Source: Paragonimus skrjabini miyazakii (Eukaryota > Platyhelminthes > Trematoda > Plagiorchiida > Troglotrematidae). Taken from it: DNA of 64,000 nucleotides. The stretch is taken from assembly GCA_014338405.1 (NCBI GenBank), contig JTDE01001503.1:24866-88865 (forward strand), read 5' to 3'. The notes beneath the pieces were generated by a model. The model was not told the origin of the DNA. It searched no databases and saw only the letters and a program-made list of their open reading frames with translations. Shown here piece by piece: positions 25,320 through 37,200 of the stretch; position 1 is the stretch's first letter, and each line of letters starts with the position of its first letter. The position numbers were made by a program, and so were the translations under genes.

Positions 25320-25668
25320 TTAGTTACACTTATTAAAATGGCAACAGATTACGACAATTCCTTTCAAGTTAGCTGGTTGTTGAGAAGATTCCACTGAGAA
25401 CAAATGAAAACTGTAGTGAAATGCACTATTAATATCTTTAATGTTGCAGCATTTGAAGCCTACTAAATTGCACTGACTGCCAAAAAAGTTGCATTCACGC
25501 AAACCCTGTACAATGCTGACAGTTATGTCAGTATTGCTTAGCTTTAGAGGTTTGAACAAGTCCACTGGAATTGAAGAAGGCAAATGTGATTGCAACGACT
25601 GTACGAACAGCTGACAATTGACAGACGACATCTCGATTTCCAAAAGCTGTGTTACAATCACGTCTTTT
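25320..25668 (-). CDS. Possible last exon of an upstream gene, function unknown
   Basis: After the acceptor TATATACCAGAACAG/A the frame stays open for 115 codons to a TAA at 25322-25320: VIVTQLLEIEMSSVNCQLFV, HLPSSIPVDLFKPLKLSNTD and a Cys-bearing tail. Entry phase 2 matches the donor of the exon at 30067-29849, creating a Gln codon. It has no recognised domain. It ends about 130 nt before the signal-peptide start of the next gene on the same strand. The acceptor abuts the inverted-repeat element at 25703, which may have altered this gene's intron. A non-coding frame of this length is possible. Confidence 0.35.
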
Positions 25669-25702
25669 CTGTTCTGGTATATATACATATATATACTTGT
25701 AG

Positions 25703-26588
25703 TATAACAAACAGTCTCCTTTGTAAATAGTATACTACTCACAAGTGACATTAAGAAACTAATGGGCAAGCCTCAACGCCAGGAAGACGATGGACATGAA
25801 GCGACTATCGGAATAGTGTATACACACTATGGGGGTAGTTCCACCATGGCGAATGACAACTTACTGCTACCCGAGGTGTGTGAATGCTCGTCAGTCGTAC
25901 AAACGGGTGTACGTGTTCATTGTCCCATATTTCAACATAACCTGTACGGGTATTCGTGTAATAAACAACTTTGCAGACCAAGGGACTTTTGCCGCCACAG
26001 CAATTGGTGCGTGACGAGCGCAGCCGTTTGAAGATGGAGACGTTGGGATGTTCCAGTGGAACTTCGTGGACGTGGCCGAAGTGGTCGGAATCAAGGCCGA
26101 CCGTGAGAAGCTGGCTGCCCTGCGGACACTGGTGAAGGGCAGGGCGAAGGTGGTGTTAAGCGCAGCATGAAGAGGCTCTACGAAGATGGAGTGGGTCGCT
26201 GCGAAGAAGGCGCTAGTGGCTGCGCTTGACAGCCTGGCCCACCGCCAGAAGGTCATGCGGCGGTTTAAGACGGCCAGGCCTGGACAAGAAGCGGATCCAT
26301 CCGTGTTCGCTGCCATTCTGCAAAGTTTGTAACACGTACTCCGTACAGGTTACGTTGAAATATGGGACCATGAACACGTACACTCGTTTGCACGGCTGAC
26401 GAGCATTCACACGCTTTGGGTAGCAGTACGTTGTCATTCACCCTAGTAGCACTTCCCCCGATAGTGTGTACACGCCATTCCGATAGTCGCTTCATGTCCA
26501 TCGTCTTCCTGTCGTTGAGGCTTGCTCATTGGTTTCTGAATGTCGCTTATGAGTAATATACTATTGATAAACGAGACTGCCTGTTATA
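25703..26588. mobile_element. Inverted-repeat element enclosing a gag fragment
   Basis: The left arm, 25703-25977, is repeated in reverse at 26317-26588. Shared blocks include AAGCCTCAACG, GGAAGACGATGGACATGAAG, CGACTATCGGAAT and GTGTGAATGCTCGTCAG. The arms differ by perhaps one base in eight with small indels. The 339-nt spacer is much more GC-rich than its surroundings and encodes gag-like protein. No target duplication was seen. This may be two head-to-head copies of the 5' region of an LTR retrotransposon collapsed around its gag, or a fold-back element that captured gag. Both are inference. Confidence 0.7.
26033..26332 (+). pseudogene. LTR-retrotransposon gag fragment (Ty3/gypsy-like)
   Basis: Frame one, 26033-26170, reads DGDVGMFQWNFVDVAEVVGI, then REKLAALRTLVKGRA, then stops. 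After a frameshift, frame two (26186-26332) reads MEWVAAKKALVAALDSLAHR, then QKVMRRFKTARPGQEADPSV and FAAILQSL. The order 'F..W...F..VA...GI..D..KL.ALRTLV.G.A' followed by 'A...L...F.T...R......F...R......DP..FA..L' is that of Gag capsid proteins of flatworm gypsy-like elements. GC content is clearly above the flanks. The copy is truncated at both ends and its last codons run into the right inverted arm. Confidence 0.65.
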
Positions 26589-27631
26589 AACCTACTGAGT
26601 CATGGAATAATACACACTCAGATCGAAACGCGGGGGAGAGTAGAATTGGAAGGTCTATTCAAGTGTTCCATAGAAGGTTAGTGGTTCAACATATACACAC
26701 ATATCACACACAAGAGAAAGATTTTCATTTTTGGTTTCAGTTTTTACCAAACTGTACTGTGACCTGTACCGTAGTCAGTGTGACGGTTGTTGAGTCTGAT
26801 AATCCGTCAACGTGCCCTCGGTAAATCGTCAACAAGTGGGCGATAACTATGTGAAGCTTAGATAAGTTATGTCTTTTCTGCATCTCGCATTTGGGGAAAA
26901 ACAGTCTTTAGGTTAAACTCTCCCCTTCTTCCAGGAATATAGATGCAGGTGACTTGTCACCCCCGTCATTTCTCAACATTTTAAATTTCCTTCATCGTGA
27001 ATGTTTTCTTTGATGACGACATCAGAGACACGTTTTACTTGTTATTTTATCCACAGCAAACTGTCTTAATATAAATTAACGTTGATTTTTTTTTCTAGTC
27101 TTCTCCGCTTGGATGTTTCCTTTCGTGGATGATTAATTTTATTTCCAAAATTTAGAAATTTTATGTTAGCTTACTGTTTCGTTTATCATCCCGAAATGAT
27201 TGTACATCCGCTACCTCTGTTTTTTTCATCGTTGTACTTTATACGGGATACGCCATGCATGAATGGGACCACAGTTGCACAACTGTCTTTTACAGTAAAT
27301 GTGGGTCATTTGATATTCACATTCGAAGTAGAACATCACCGATCTGTATGTTCATCTAATACTGATTATCATTGAAAGATGTATAAGAGAACAAATATTT
27401 TCTGTTTAGCCTAACCTTCTCATTGAACAACACTTGCAGTGTTTTACACTTCACAAAACAGCAATCAATGGGAACAAACTTTTACTTAAGTTCCCAACAT
27501 TTTCGCAGAGTAATCAATTGGAGTAGACCACACTGAATTCTGGCTTTTGTTTGATAATCTTTTGTATTAGAGTATGGCACAGGCAATTGTTTAACTTGTG
27601 AATATAGCTTTAGATAAGACCTTAATTAAAA
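26589..27631. other. Nothing recognised
   Basis: AT-rich, with short frames only. No repeat seen in it recurs in the window. Confidence 0.45.
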
Positions 27632-27735
27632 GCATCTGAGTTGTGGTTGGACTCAAACGGGTAACAGAAACAGTACGTTTACATACGGTACGCATTCTAT
27701 CAGCTGAGCTACAAATCCAAACCGGGAGATCACAA
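27632..27735 (-). mobile_element. tRNA-like SINE copy (family 1)
   Basis: On the minus strand an A box TTTGTAGCTCAGCTGATAGAATGC is followed 30-40 nt later by B-box-like CCGTTTGAGTCC. The flanking leader (GATCTCCCGGTTTGGA) resembles that of the other copies. Confidence 0.6.
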
Positions 27736-27756
27736 ATATGTCAATTGGAATTAATT

Positions 27757-28096
27757 ACTGATGAGTAGTAGGGGATTTTGATTTTCACATAGATTGAACA
27801 TCACCCACAATTGATCGCAGCTGTCGCATTCCCATAGACTTTCAGTCGGCCCCTTTCGCAAACAAGCACTAGACTCGAGTTTCGTTCTTATTAGAGCTCG
27901 TCAGTGGGGCATATCCTTGCCACTGCCGGGACTAGAACCACGGCCACGCTGTTCATGACGCAATCGTGTTTACCACTGACGAGTTTTAATGAGAGCGAAA
28001 CTCGAGTCTAGTGCTTGTTTTCGAAAGGATCCGACTGGAAAGTCTATGGAAATGCGACAGTTGCGATCAATTGTAGGTGATGTTCAATTTATATGG
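27757..28096. mobile_element. Fold-back tRNA-like repeat (family 2), complete
   Basis: The left arm 27793-27906 and right arm 27972-28088 are inverted copies. Shared blocks include ATTGAACATCAC, GTCGCATT, CCATAGACTTTC and AACAAGCACTAGACTCGAGT. The 65-nt centre, on the minus strand, carries GTGGTTCTAGTCCCGGCAGT, a B-box-like stretch. The parts also occur singly at 16301-16372 and 19845-20035. The whole would fold into one long hairpin with a tRNA-like tip. It may be an inverted SINE dimer. Confidence 0.7.
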
Positions 28097-28536
28097 AACC
28101 AATTACTTGTTGTCTTTTAAGCGCTGGAAGATGGCCACGAATTCGATTAATGAAGTCTGGACACCACTCACACTTCATCTTTTGTAATCAGTTAATCTTT
28201 TATGCTGTTCCCTTCAAAAATGTGTCAGATCTGAGTTCCGCTCTTTTTGAATATCATCAATGCAGTTCCTTGCTATAATCGAGATTTGAACCTATCGTTT
28301 ATCAAACCGTAATTTCAACTTAACAAATCCCACTAGTGAGTACATCTAAAGAATTTAACGGGATAAATATTTTATCGTCACTCGATACGATTCAGCACTT
28401 TGCGTGTAACATTCAGGCGCTTGTGTACACCAAGTTGACTGACCAATGTGAGGTAACAACCGGTATCATTCCATGGAAAAGAAAGAAGTAGCCGTTAACC
28501 TCACTTATAAGTCAAGTGATCTTCACGTTCGTGTTA
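28097..28536. other. Nothing recognised
   Basis: Non-coding by appearance. Possible upstream LINE sequence cannot be read. Confidence 0.4.
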
Positions 28537-29260
28537 GTTATCGACCGATCGGCTTACCGAGCCTTTAAGTCCGAATCTCTATTAAGCTTCCTCAAGCGAC
28601 CTATTTTAAAACATTTTTCACGTCAGCTCCAGCTCATCAACGTAGGTCAGCACGGATTTCTGTCAAACAGTTCTCCAGTAACTAGTTTGCCCATACGACC
28701 GGACTAGAGCTTCACCCGTAAAGTGATGAGTTTCTGATTCGATAACTCATTCAGACTAACATTATCTGATGAGACTAGTTATGAACAAAAGTGATCATTG
28801 ACTGTAGGTTTAACGATGAACATCACGGGGTGTCATAGCACCACTGTACTTCTCATTAGGGAAATCTCAACGGGCTCCAGAAAACTCGGAGGCTATTGTC
28901 GTCAGTGTTGCTAAGGGGTTACACTGTATTTCACACGGCCACTTCTATGTAAGCAGGTACATTTTACACTCATGATGCCGGTCACCACTAGATAACTTGA
29001 TTTTTCAGTGAAGGAATTGTTGGGTTAGAACTAGCTCTCACATCCCTATCTTCCCACCCATATAAAGCAGTGTGTTCGGAGCGTCAATTCCAAGAGCAAC
29101 GCTGTTTTTAACTTCTACTGATCATTACCGAAGGAAAAACTCCAGTCAGTAGTCTCCATGCTGACGATCTGAAACCCAGGTACCTCAGTGACCTCAGCAC
29201 GTTTCGAGATTACTTCAGTGCAGTGAAACGAGGACAAGTTAGGGACTGTCTTCTTACTAA
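28537..29260 (+). pseudogene. LINE reverse transcriptase remnant
   Basis: Begins SYRPIGLPSL (28535 on), the conserved YRPI.LTS box at the N-side of LINE reverse transcriptases. In the next frame it continues KRPILKHFSRQLQLINVGQH, then GFLSNSSPVTSL, the QHGF....S..T.L box. About 400 nt later HADDLKPRYLSDLSTF (29157 on) corresponds to the catalytic YADD box, with Tyr replaced by His. Order and rough spacing match a jockey/CR1-type RT. Stops and frame changes between the boxes show it is dead. Confidence 0.65.
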
Positions 29261-29848
29261 CGACGACAGGTTTCTCTTATAGATGAATCGTTAAGCTAAG
29301 TTCCAGGGTACACTGCACAAAAGCAATATACTTTATCAGGGTGTGTCCCAAATCGATCTAGAATTCGTTTGTTATCTCACCACCATACTTATCACACATC
29401 TATTTTTTTTTAAATAAAGAATTCATGATGCTACTAATTAAACTACTACTCAAACACACTTCTGTGTAATGAAAGAAAACAGTTTTAAAATTATCATAAA
29501 CATTCCGATTGTCATAATAACATAATTGAAACAAAATGTATGCTATTAATTGCGACAAAAACTTAAATAAGTTTTCGGACTGGTATATGTGAGCCTTACT
29601 TCAAGCTTTTTATGATTTACCATTTATAGAAAGGTTATGAAATCCTAATCCCCTCTTATTTTCTCTTCTCGGATTATACGACAAGGAAAATGATATTTGC
29701 TGATGCAAATCATTAAAGATATCGTAACAAGACCCTTAGTCTTTGTTAGACAATATATTCATCGTTATATGATGGCAGCAAATCAGAATAGACAATGTTT
29801 TGAAATATTCCTTCTAGTATACAATTTAAGAAAATATTCAACTCTTAC
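29261..29848. other. Nothing recognised
   Basis: Very AT-rich, with a poly(T) run at 29403-29411. No coding signal. Confidence 0.45.
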
Positions 29849-30067
29849 TGGCTTAGTAGAAGCCGTTTTACATTAATGCTCTCTATTATAGTTTGGCTTC
29901 TGTGTCCATATCGCATAAAACTCTTTGCCACATCAATATTTCCATTGCTGTCATTCAGGTTAACTTGTGCACGCGTTTCACAAGAAGGAAAATCATACAG
30001 AGGACTTTTATTGTCAGCTTTGCAACTGTGTATCTGATACTGAAGGGCCATATCACTTAAAAAGTAA
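29849..30067 (-). CDS. Possible internal exon, unknown protein
   Basis: The acceptor is CAACTATTTTCCGTAG/T and the donor is AAGCCA/GTAAGA: 219 nt, phase 2 at both ends. It encodes YFLSDMALQYQIHSC, then SCETRAQVNLNDSNGNIDVA, then RSQTIIESINVKRLLLS. The composition looks protein-like and includes an Asn-Asp-Ser sequon, but I recognise no domain. Its exit phase fits the exon at 25668-25320, 4.2 kb on. Both splice sites are good rather than perfect. Confidence 0.4.
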
Positions 30068-33000
30068 CTACGGAAAATAGTTGATTTTCAGCTTTTCTCC
30101 TAAATGACTCAAGTGGTATTTTTCACCATGTTATGGTAGACTGGTAGTCGATGAACTTTATACTACCTGAAGAATTGTACAATATCACGGCACTGTGATA
30201 ACATAAGCAGCCAAAATAAAAAAAGAGAATATTCTGAGTAGAAAAATAAAACATAAAGTATGGGAAGCTTAAACAGCGAAATCGACTTGTTGTATATTTG
30301 CACACAGTACTAATAAACATCAATGTGTTGTATAGGATGATGAAAAGCCTTAGACAGACAATAAATAATGAATATTATTTAATGAGCTGCCGCGACTGGA
30401 GTCTGTTGTTATTCTGGTTCATTTGTAGTGCACAAACTTTGTTTTTTATAGTTACCATCAAATAATTAAGACTTAGTCATACGCGAGTGAAGTTAAAGGT
30501 GTATATGTAATGAATCAGTCATGCTTAGCGTGAACTCCACAGTGTAGTGAACAGCATGTTCAAATTACGAGAAAGGAGACCGGAATTATACTCCTGGTCC
30601 GTATAAGCTATACGTGTTGAGTATGAGCTAAATGAATCTTGTACACATAACTCAGGTCTAACGATTCTGCTATATTTCGACTTATGAAGGTTATGAATGC
30701 TACACCCAATTTCAAATACTGTCCGATTTGTTACCCTTAAAATCCCAACACATTCGGTTTCAAGTGGTCTTCAGTTTATTTCAACTTTCTTCTCTCAAAT
30801 ACATCTCTAAGAAATCACGCATGTAGACATTCTGATCCATCTTGGTTAGGTTTATTTGAGTCGGTTGACGGATTCTCACAGTTGGTTGAGTGAAACTTTC
30901 GTGTTGTGACCTACTCTGTTTATTTGCTTCCTTCAGCGCATTCTGATCACATGAATGAGGAAATTTAATGCGGATTATCTTGAATTGTATGATAACTGAC
31001 TAAAATCAGACTGTTCAAACACATGTGTTCAAAAGCATTTCAGTTATATTTTGTTTGAATCAACAACTTAAAATTAGAAATCAATATCGCCACTAATTGA
31101 AGACCTTCAGCTATTCCAAATCTGAAGCACAAATTTACAAAATAACTTACTCGTCTTATACAGGGGCTAAATATAAGGACTGACTAACTTGTGAACTAGC
31201 AAAAACTGCGAACAGTTGGTGTTGTTCTTACATTTTCACTCTCTTACTGGTGTCATTACTACAGAGCATCTCAAGAAAAAATACATTACGCGATCCTAAA
31301 TAGTGCAATCAAAATTCGGCGTTAGCACTTTCCCCATCCTTCCAAGTTTGATAGCACTACTGGATGAGATGGCGTTATCAGGGAGATATCGGTATTGTAT
31401 GCAAAATCGGCTTAAGCGTTGTTAGCTACAGGTGTGAGTGTGTCAGAAACGGACACTTGACTCGGAACTGCAATACGTAAGATGTGTGTTTGTACACAGG
31501 ATACATGTTTCATTTTTGTAGACAGATCTAGTGAACAGTGAATTTGGAATCGGTCACCCACGCATGATTTCTTTAGATTGGGTTGTTGAGCGTTGCTCAG
31601 CCAACCAAATGCAAAGTATGGATAAGTCTTGTAACGGACCACACACATTACGACAATACAAAATCCAAACATGAGTGACCCAGATTTGTGTTCATCGTTC
31701 GATATTTGTTGTGTGCTAGCAGGACAGGCACAAACTTTTGATACCTCATCCGAATGGAAAAGCAACATCTAACCGTGATCACTCATTCTTTTCACTCATG
31801 GCCTGAGGTGATATCTTTAGCGCGTTCTTCTGATCTGTCCGTCTATGGGGCGCGCAAATACCAATGACTGGGAGAAATCTTCCTCACTCCATACGCGATA
31901 GTAACTCATTTTCAATGAGCCGCCTGGCATGAAACTTTTGTGGTTCGTCCGAATAGTCCATCTAATGATGTTATGGACAAGGTTGGTCTGCAAGTACACC
32001 TCTGATTTGCTTATCGCGGTGCCTATAAAGCGGAGCGTCAACATTAAAGAGGTCTGACCTAATAACTAGTAAATCCTCACGCAGTGTAGCGTTACTAATA
32101 GAAAGGTGACACCACCAGTGAGTAGTGAGGCAAGGCTGCAGAAGGCATAGACATTTCGGTCAGAGGAGGTTTTCACGTTTGAAGACATAATTGAGTGAAA
32201 ACAGGTAGAAGTATTAGGTTATTAAGCATAAGTGTAGTCAAGGGCTATCGTGGATTGTTTGACAAATGGATAGACTCAAGTTGCTCAAACATATGCAGTC
32301 AAAATCATTCCAGTCATCTTCTCTTTAAACCAGCAACTTCGAATTGAAAATCAGCATCATCGCGTTATCATCAACAGTACCGTGTATAACTGTTCAGGAA
32401 AGCTAAACAACAAAACTTTTTAAAAAAACACAGCTTTCTTCAATTATGGCAAGAATTACAATCATGGAGGCAGTATTTCAGTTGATATTCTAATTTTGGC
32501 CCACAGAAACGAACAGGCTATTAGATAACGAAAGCAAGGCACGTTAACGTATGTATGTGTTAAACACAAACGTCAAATGTGCAAGTATGACGTAGTGTAA
32601 AAACTCAGAATGGCAAACAATGAGAACCATCAGAATAAACTTTGGTTGCGATTTCAAACATGTGCCACAAAAAAAATTAATCCTCGTACACATGAAAGTT
32701 GAATATCGGCATTTATAAGCAGAAAATCCAGAAACCTCATTAAAAATTTCAAATCATATTCAGGAAAACTTTGTAAATAACCAAGAAACAGTTAAGCCAA
32801 TGGGAAGGAATGTAGACACACGAAAGTGCCATCACATTTGAGATAGTGACAGATATTCTTACACCTTACGTAAAACTTTAGCCGGATTTTAATATCCACC
32901 AAAAGCAAGCCTTTAGACCAATTAAACTTAGATAGACATTTTGAACTACTGTTGATAAAGACTGTATGAAAGTGTTCATCCTTCTCGAAGAACAGTCATC

Positions 33001-34199
33001 TAACTGCACCTTGGATCACCATAATAGTAACTTGAACACACCATGTAGACATCGTGGTCTGGAACGGCGACATGAATAGTTCAGTCGGTGATTACAAAAT
33101 CTCTAGATTGAACCAAGATGAAATGATTATTGATAATGCGATATCAAATAGCAAACGAGTATAGTTAGCCGTAAGTAGACAACTTGTCTGAAGGCGACAA
33201 AGCAATGACAAACAAAACCAACAATATGGCAATTGGAAGTGATGGATGTCTTACTACTCATTCAGAACAACACGATTAGTCTTATGATCTTGGAAGAGAA
33301 GCTTGGCTTTAATAATTAACATCTTAAGTTACAAGTTGTCAGATTTTTCCGTCTGACTTGCTATCAGGAAAAAAGTGAAGAGCATATCATTGTCAATTTC
33401 GCTAGAACACCTGGTTAAAATGTGTCAAAAGGAAGAACACGCAACATTCGAAGTTTCACTTCGGGTATTTTCCAGGGTCACTTTCCAACGCCTGATATGA
33501 ATTAAGACAACTCAGTAATTTATTGGGCAAAGTTGTCTAATAATCGGACGCCCATTATCTTTTTGAACATGACTTTCTTGCATGTTTAGTTTATCTGACT
33601 AACAAGTTTTGAGTTAGAGATATTTTCGTTTCGGATAGCTTTAAACAAAGGCCACTATTCTCTGCGTGTACATCAAGACACACCGCCATGGGTCTTGTTG
33701 TCAGGACACAGCATCACTAGATAAAGGTGACACTGCATGAGAATATCGTGGGCTGAACAGTGATATACTCCATATGGTATATATGTGACAGTTCGGTAGG
33801 GAAGCTCAATACAAGTCGTGTGAGCATCGGGTCATTAATGGACGCCGCCTCGTATTTTTGTGAATTTGTAAGGTCTTTCGGTTTGACACAAGTCGTGAAT
33901 ACGCGTGTTAGTCAATCTGCAGCTCATATTCAATTATCTTAATAACCATTTCAGTTATCACCAATATATGCCTTCAGGTCAAAACATACAAATAAGTTTT
34001 CCTACGGTAGTTCATTGTTCCAATGCCAACTAGATATTATTTTTGAATGTTGAGCTCAGCTTTCTGAGAACCTGATCAGAAAATAACTCATCATTAGTAA
34101 ACGGTGTTAGGATTTTATTTTTTTTCGTTCAGCAATAAATACAACAATAATAATTTAATAACAGCTTCTTCGTTCAATGGTGATTTCAAAGTACATTTG
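30068..34199. other. No gene recognised; one long open frame and a faint direct repeat
   Basis: The minus strand is open for 118 codons at 31768-31412 with no recognised motif or splice limits. 30995-31095 and 32255-32355 share a decayed direct repeat (block order TTCAAACA, CAAAA.CATT.CAGT, CAACTT...ATTGAAA.TCA). The rest is AT-rich and featureless. Confidence 0.35.
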
Positions 34200-34299
34200 N
34201 NNNNNNNNNNNNNNNNNNNNNNNNNNNNNNNNNNNNNNNNNNNNNNNNNNNNNNNNNNNNNNNNNNNNNNNNNNNNNNNNNNNNNNNNNNNNNNNNNNN
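34200..34299. other. Assembly gap, 100 N
   Basis: Exactly 100 N. A round number usually means a gap of unknown true length, so distances across it are not reliable. Confidence 0.99.
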
Positions 34300-37200
34300 A
34301 TGCACTCCAGCTATTCTCTGAATGCACCAAGTCTTATCTTTGTTTTACGTGAAATTCAACGGCTGCACCGAACAAGATCGCAAAATCGTGTCTGAACCGC
34401 CTGCAAAAATCACAGCAGTTAACGGAACAGTTTTCTTGCAACCGAATCGCCGAAACACACGCGTTGTCTGAGCTGCCAATCTATAATATTTTCTGTTTAA
34501 AATATCTGGATATCTTGAGATGTCCCAAGGGTACTAGGCGGGTTTCAGCATCCAACAGGGTGGCACAACTAGTGTGCACATAGGTATGCTGAGAGACACA
34601 AGGATTGGTTGGCTTTTGCAGAGTTAGAGGACACGGTTCCGTCAGGTGCAGAGAGTAAACCAAATTAGCTTGCCTGGACTCAATTATGTGGGACATCTTA
34701 AACTGGTGCAGTGACCTATTGTTCGTGTTACGTTCTTTCCTCATCGTTGACCTGTTATTCTTCCAACTGGTGATATCAGTGTGTACGTCATCTCGAAGTG
34801 TGTGTCCTGGATACTTAATCCGAGTCCGACCTGCGTGACGTTGCTGGATGTGAACAGTGCAACCACAGAAGCTGAAGTGAGAATTTCAATATGTGACTCA
34901 TGCCAGGAGTTTGGTCGGAAGCAGGCTGAATGTTTTTTGGATTTTCCGAAAGTAAGCGGAATCTTTCGAGGTAGTTTGGGGTCCAACTTACTGATTCTAT
35001 TTGGGCTAGCAACTCAGTTCAGATTTAATACAAATAAATTAACTGTACATGGGTTTCACAAAACTCGGTTATATTCCCTAATAAGTATGTTTACTAGTAG
35101 GTGATAATACATAACGTACATAAGGTACCGTGCATGATTCCAAAATGTATATCTGATAAAGACAGAATGAGAATTAAACGACCTAAAGTTGACTACTGAA
35201 GCGTCTGCAATTTTAGTTACCGTACAGAGTTGACATATTAAGACAAAATTATCCCGCAGTGTTGATACATTGCTACGCTAAAGATGAGAGTTTATATAAC
35301 TCATCATATTGCCATGACATCATCCTACTAACCTACTTGGTGTGTAGAACATCGGTGAGTGTAACCCAATTGAAAGTATTGACCACAAATAAACTCTAGT
35401 GACGTTTTTAAAAATATCACACTTATCCTTCAAATAATATTCTCAACCATATAAATGTTTTTGAAGTTATACAATAGCAATAGGGTTTAAAAGGTTTGTA
35501 TTTGGATGCGTGCGTTTTAATTCATCAAACTAGCCAAACAATCATTGGATCAGCTTACTGAATTGCAACTACTAGTCGGAAAGTGAAATAGCAAATGGAT
35601 AATTTTCTTCCTCTCAAAAGTTTGAACAAAATAGTTAGAACGTAAAATGAAAGATGGACATATTTCGTACAGATTCATTAGTACCAAACTTATAATAACA
35701 TGAATCGCATCTGTTCTGAACAAAAAACGGTATACTAACGAATATACAACGTGGAAAACACCACTGAAATTAAAAGTCGAATAGAGTGATATCTGCTACT
35801 TTGTTTACTGTGGCGTTTAACTGATGACTATAAAGCTCCTAACCTGTGTGTATTGTCAACAACGGCCTTTCGAAGACATAAAACTGGATCATATCTTGGG
35901 CTTACCTTCGTGGTAACAGACCCGTGTGTCAGAGCGCTGGTTTAAATCAACATTTTAACCCCGTTTAGGTGAAAATATCGGACACAATCTGGTAGGTGGT
36001 ATTTTTTATTAGTCAGTTCGTTAGACATCTCCAATTTTCTAACCAAAATGACGTATGTGAATGTCAAACGTAACCTGGGGGTTGATGATATGAAGATGCC
36101 ACCTAATTTGAAGATGAAAAGACTAAAGTCTAAATGATAAGTTCCACTAACGAACTAACATGCGAACCTATGTTTCGTAGAGGGTTAGCTAATGTCCGCC
36201 AGAGTCCCAAGACACAAGACAATAGATTATCTTTATGGGTTCGTTGAAGCAAACCACAGTATGTTGCCTTATCCAACTAACATTCTAAGAAACATTTTAT
36301 CGCCGTACAGGGAAAATATCATCTTTCGTTTTCTTGCTGTAACAACCACGGGAACTTCCTTAGTATTGACATCAACAAGTTTTTTTCATATTGCTTACTA
36401 AACGAGAGTTAATGGCAGATACACTTGAAACATTACGCCGAACATACCAACATTCCGACGATATAAATGAACAGTGGATAATCCATTGCAACGTCTCAAT
36501 AATTGTTACTCTAACCTAAAGTTTACGAGTGAAATTAAAAATAACACTTGTCAGCCATTTTTAGAAACACTCATACGTTGCTAGAACGACGGCTTTATTA
36601 GAAGTGACGTTTGTAGGAAATCCACGTACTCATTGCAATCGAACTGCATATGTTTGCTCAGACCCAGAAACTATCGAAGGCAATTGACCTGTCGGTTACA
36701 ACTTGCACTGTGTTCACCAGCGTTTGCACAACTACTGGACAAGCTATAAAGTTGGAGCTGAGAGATGTTTGATATCTAGTGCGAAGGATAATTTTCCCAG
36801 ATGAGTGCAGAAATTTGTATTAACGAGGAACAGCAATGTAGCTGAACAATACAAACAACCAGCGTGACCACTGATCAGGTTATCAATCCAGTCTGTGCAT
36901 TCAAAATTCTACTGCGTCATTCTAATCTGAGTTCCCTGTAGTTTGCTAAAGAGGTCATAATTACTCACATGCGATTGTTCATACATCTCACTGATTACTA
37001 GCTTATGTCCCTTGTTGCTGGTCCTGAAATAAAAAAGAATTCTTGTACTTATAAATCTACTGCTGATGAGTCACTACAAAATATGGTTAAATACAACCTT
37101 TCCTGTTCTGAATGTTGTTGTTGACAATCATGGAAAGCATTACAGCGGATTTCGGGTAAAAATAACCGAATGGGTTTAAATGGCCACGTGTAGTTAGACA

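Noticed and set aside
26000..26332. Bacterial contamination suggested by high GC
   Set aside because: The reading frames match LTR-retrotransposon gag, and the segment is framed by inverted arms in AT-rich DNA.
31412..31768. 118-codon minus-strand frame as a gene
   Set aside because: It has no domain, splice limits or repeat similarity that I recognise. Length alone is not enough in this sequence, where many frames of 80-100 codons overlap on both strands.
34104..34395. Open frames running through the N gap
   Set aside because: They exist only because N codons contain no stop; they are not evidence of coding.
37067..37085. CTGATGAGTCACTACAAAATA as a hammerhead
   Set aside because: GAAA is absent. 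The G-C closing pair could form but the catalytic strand is wrong.
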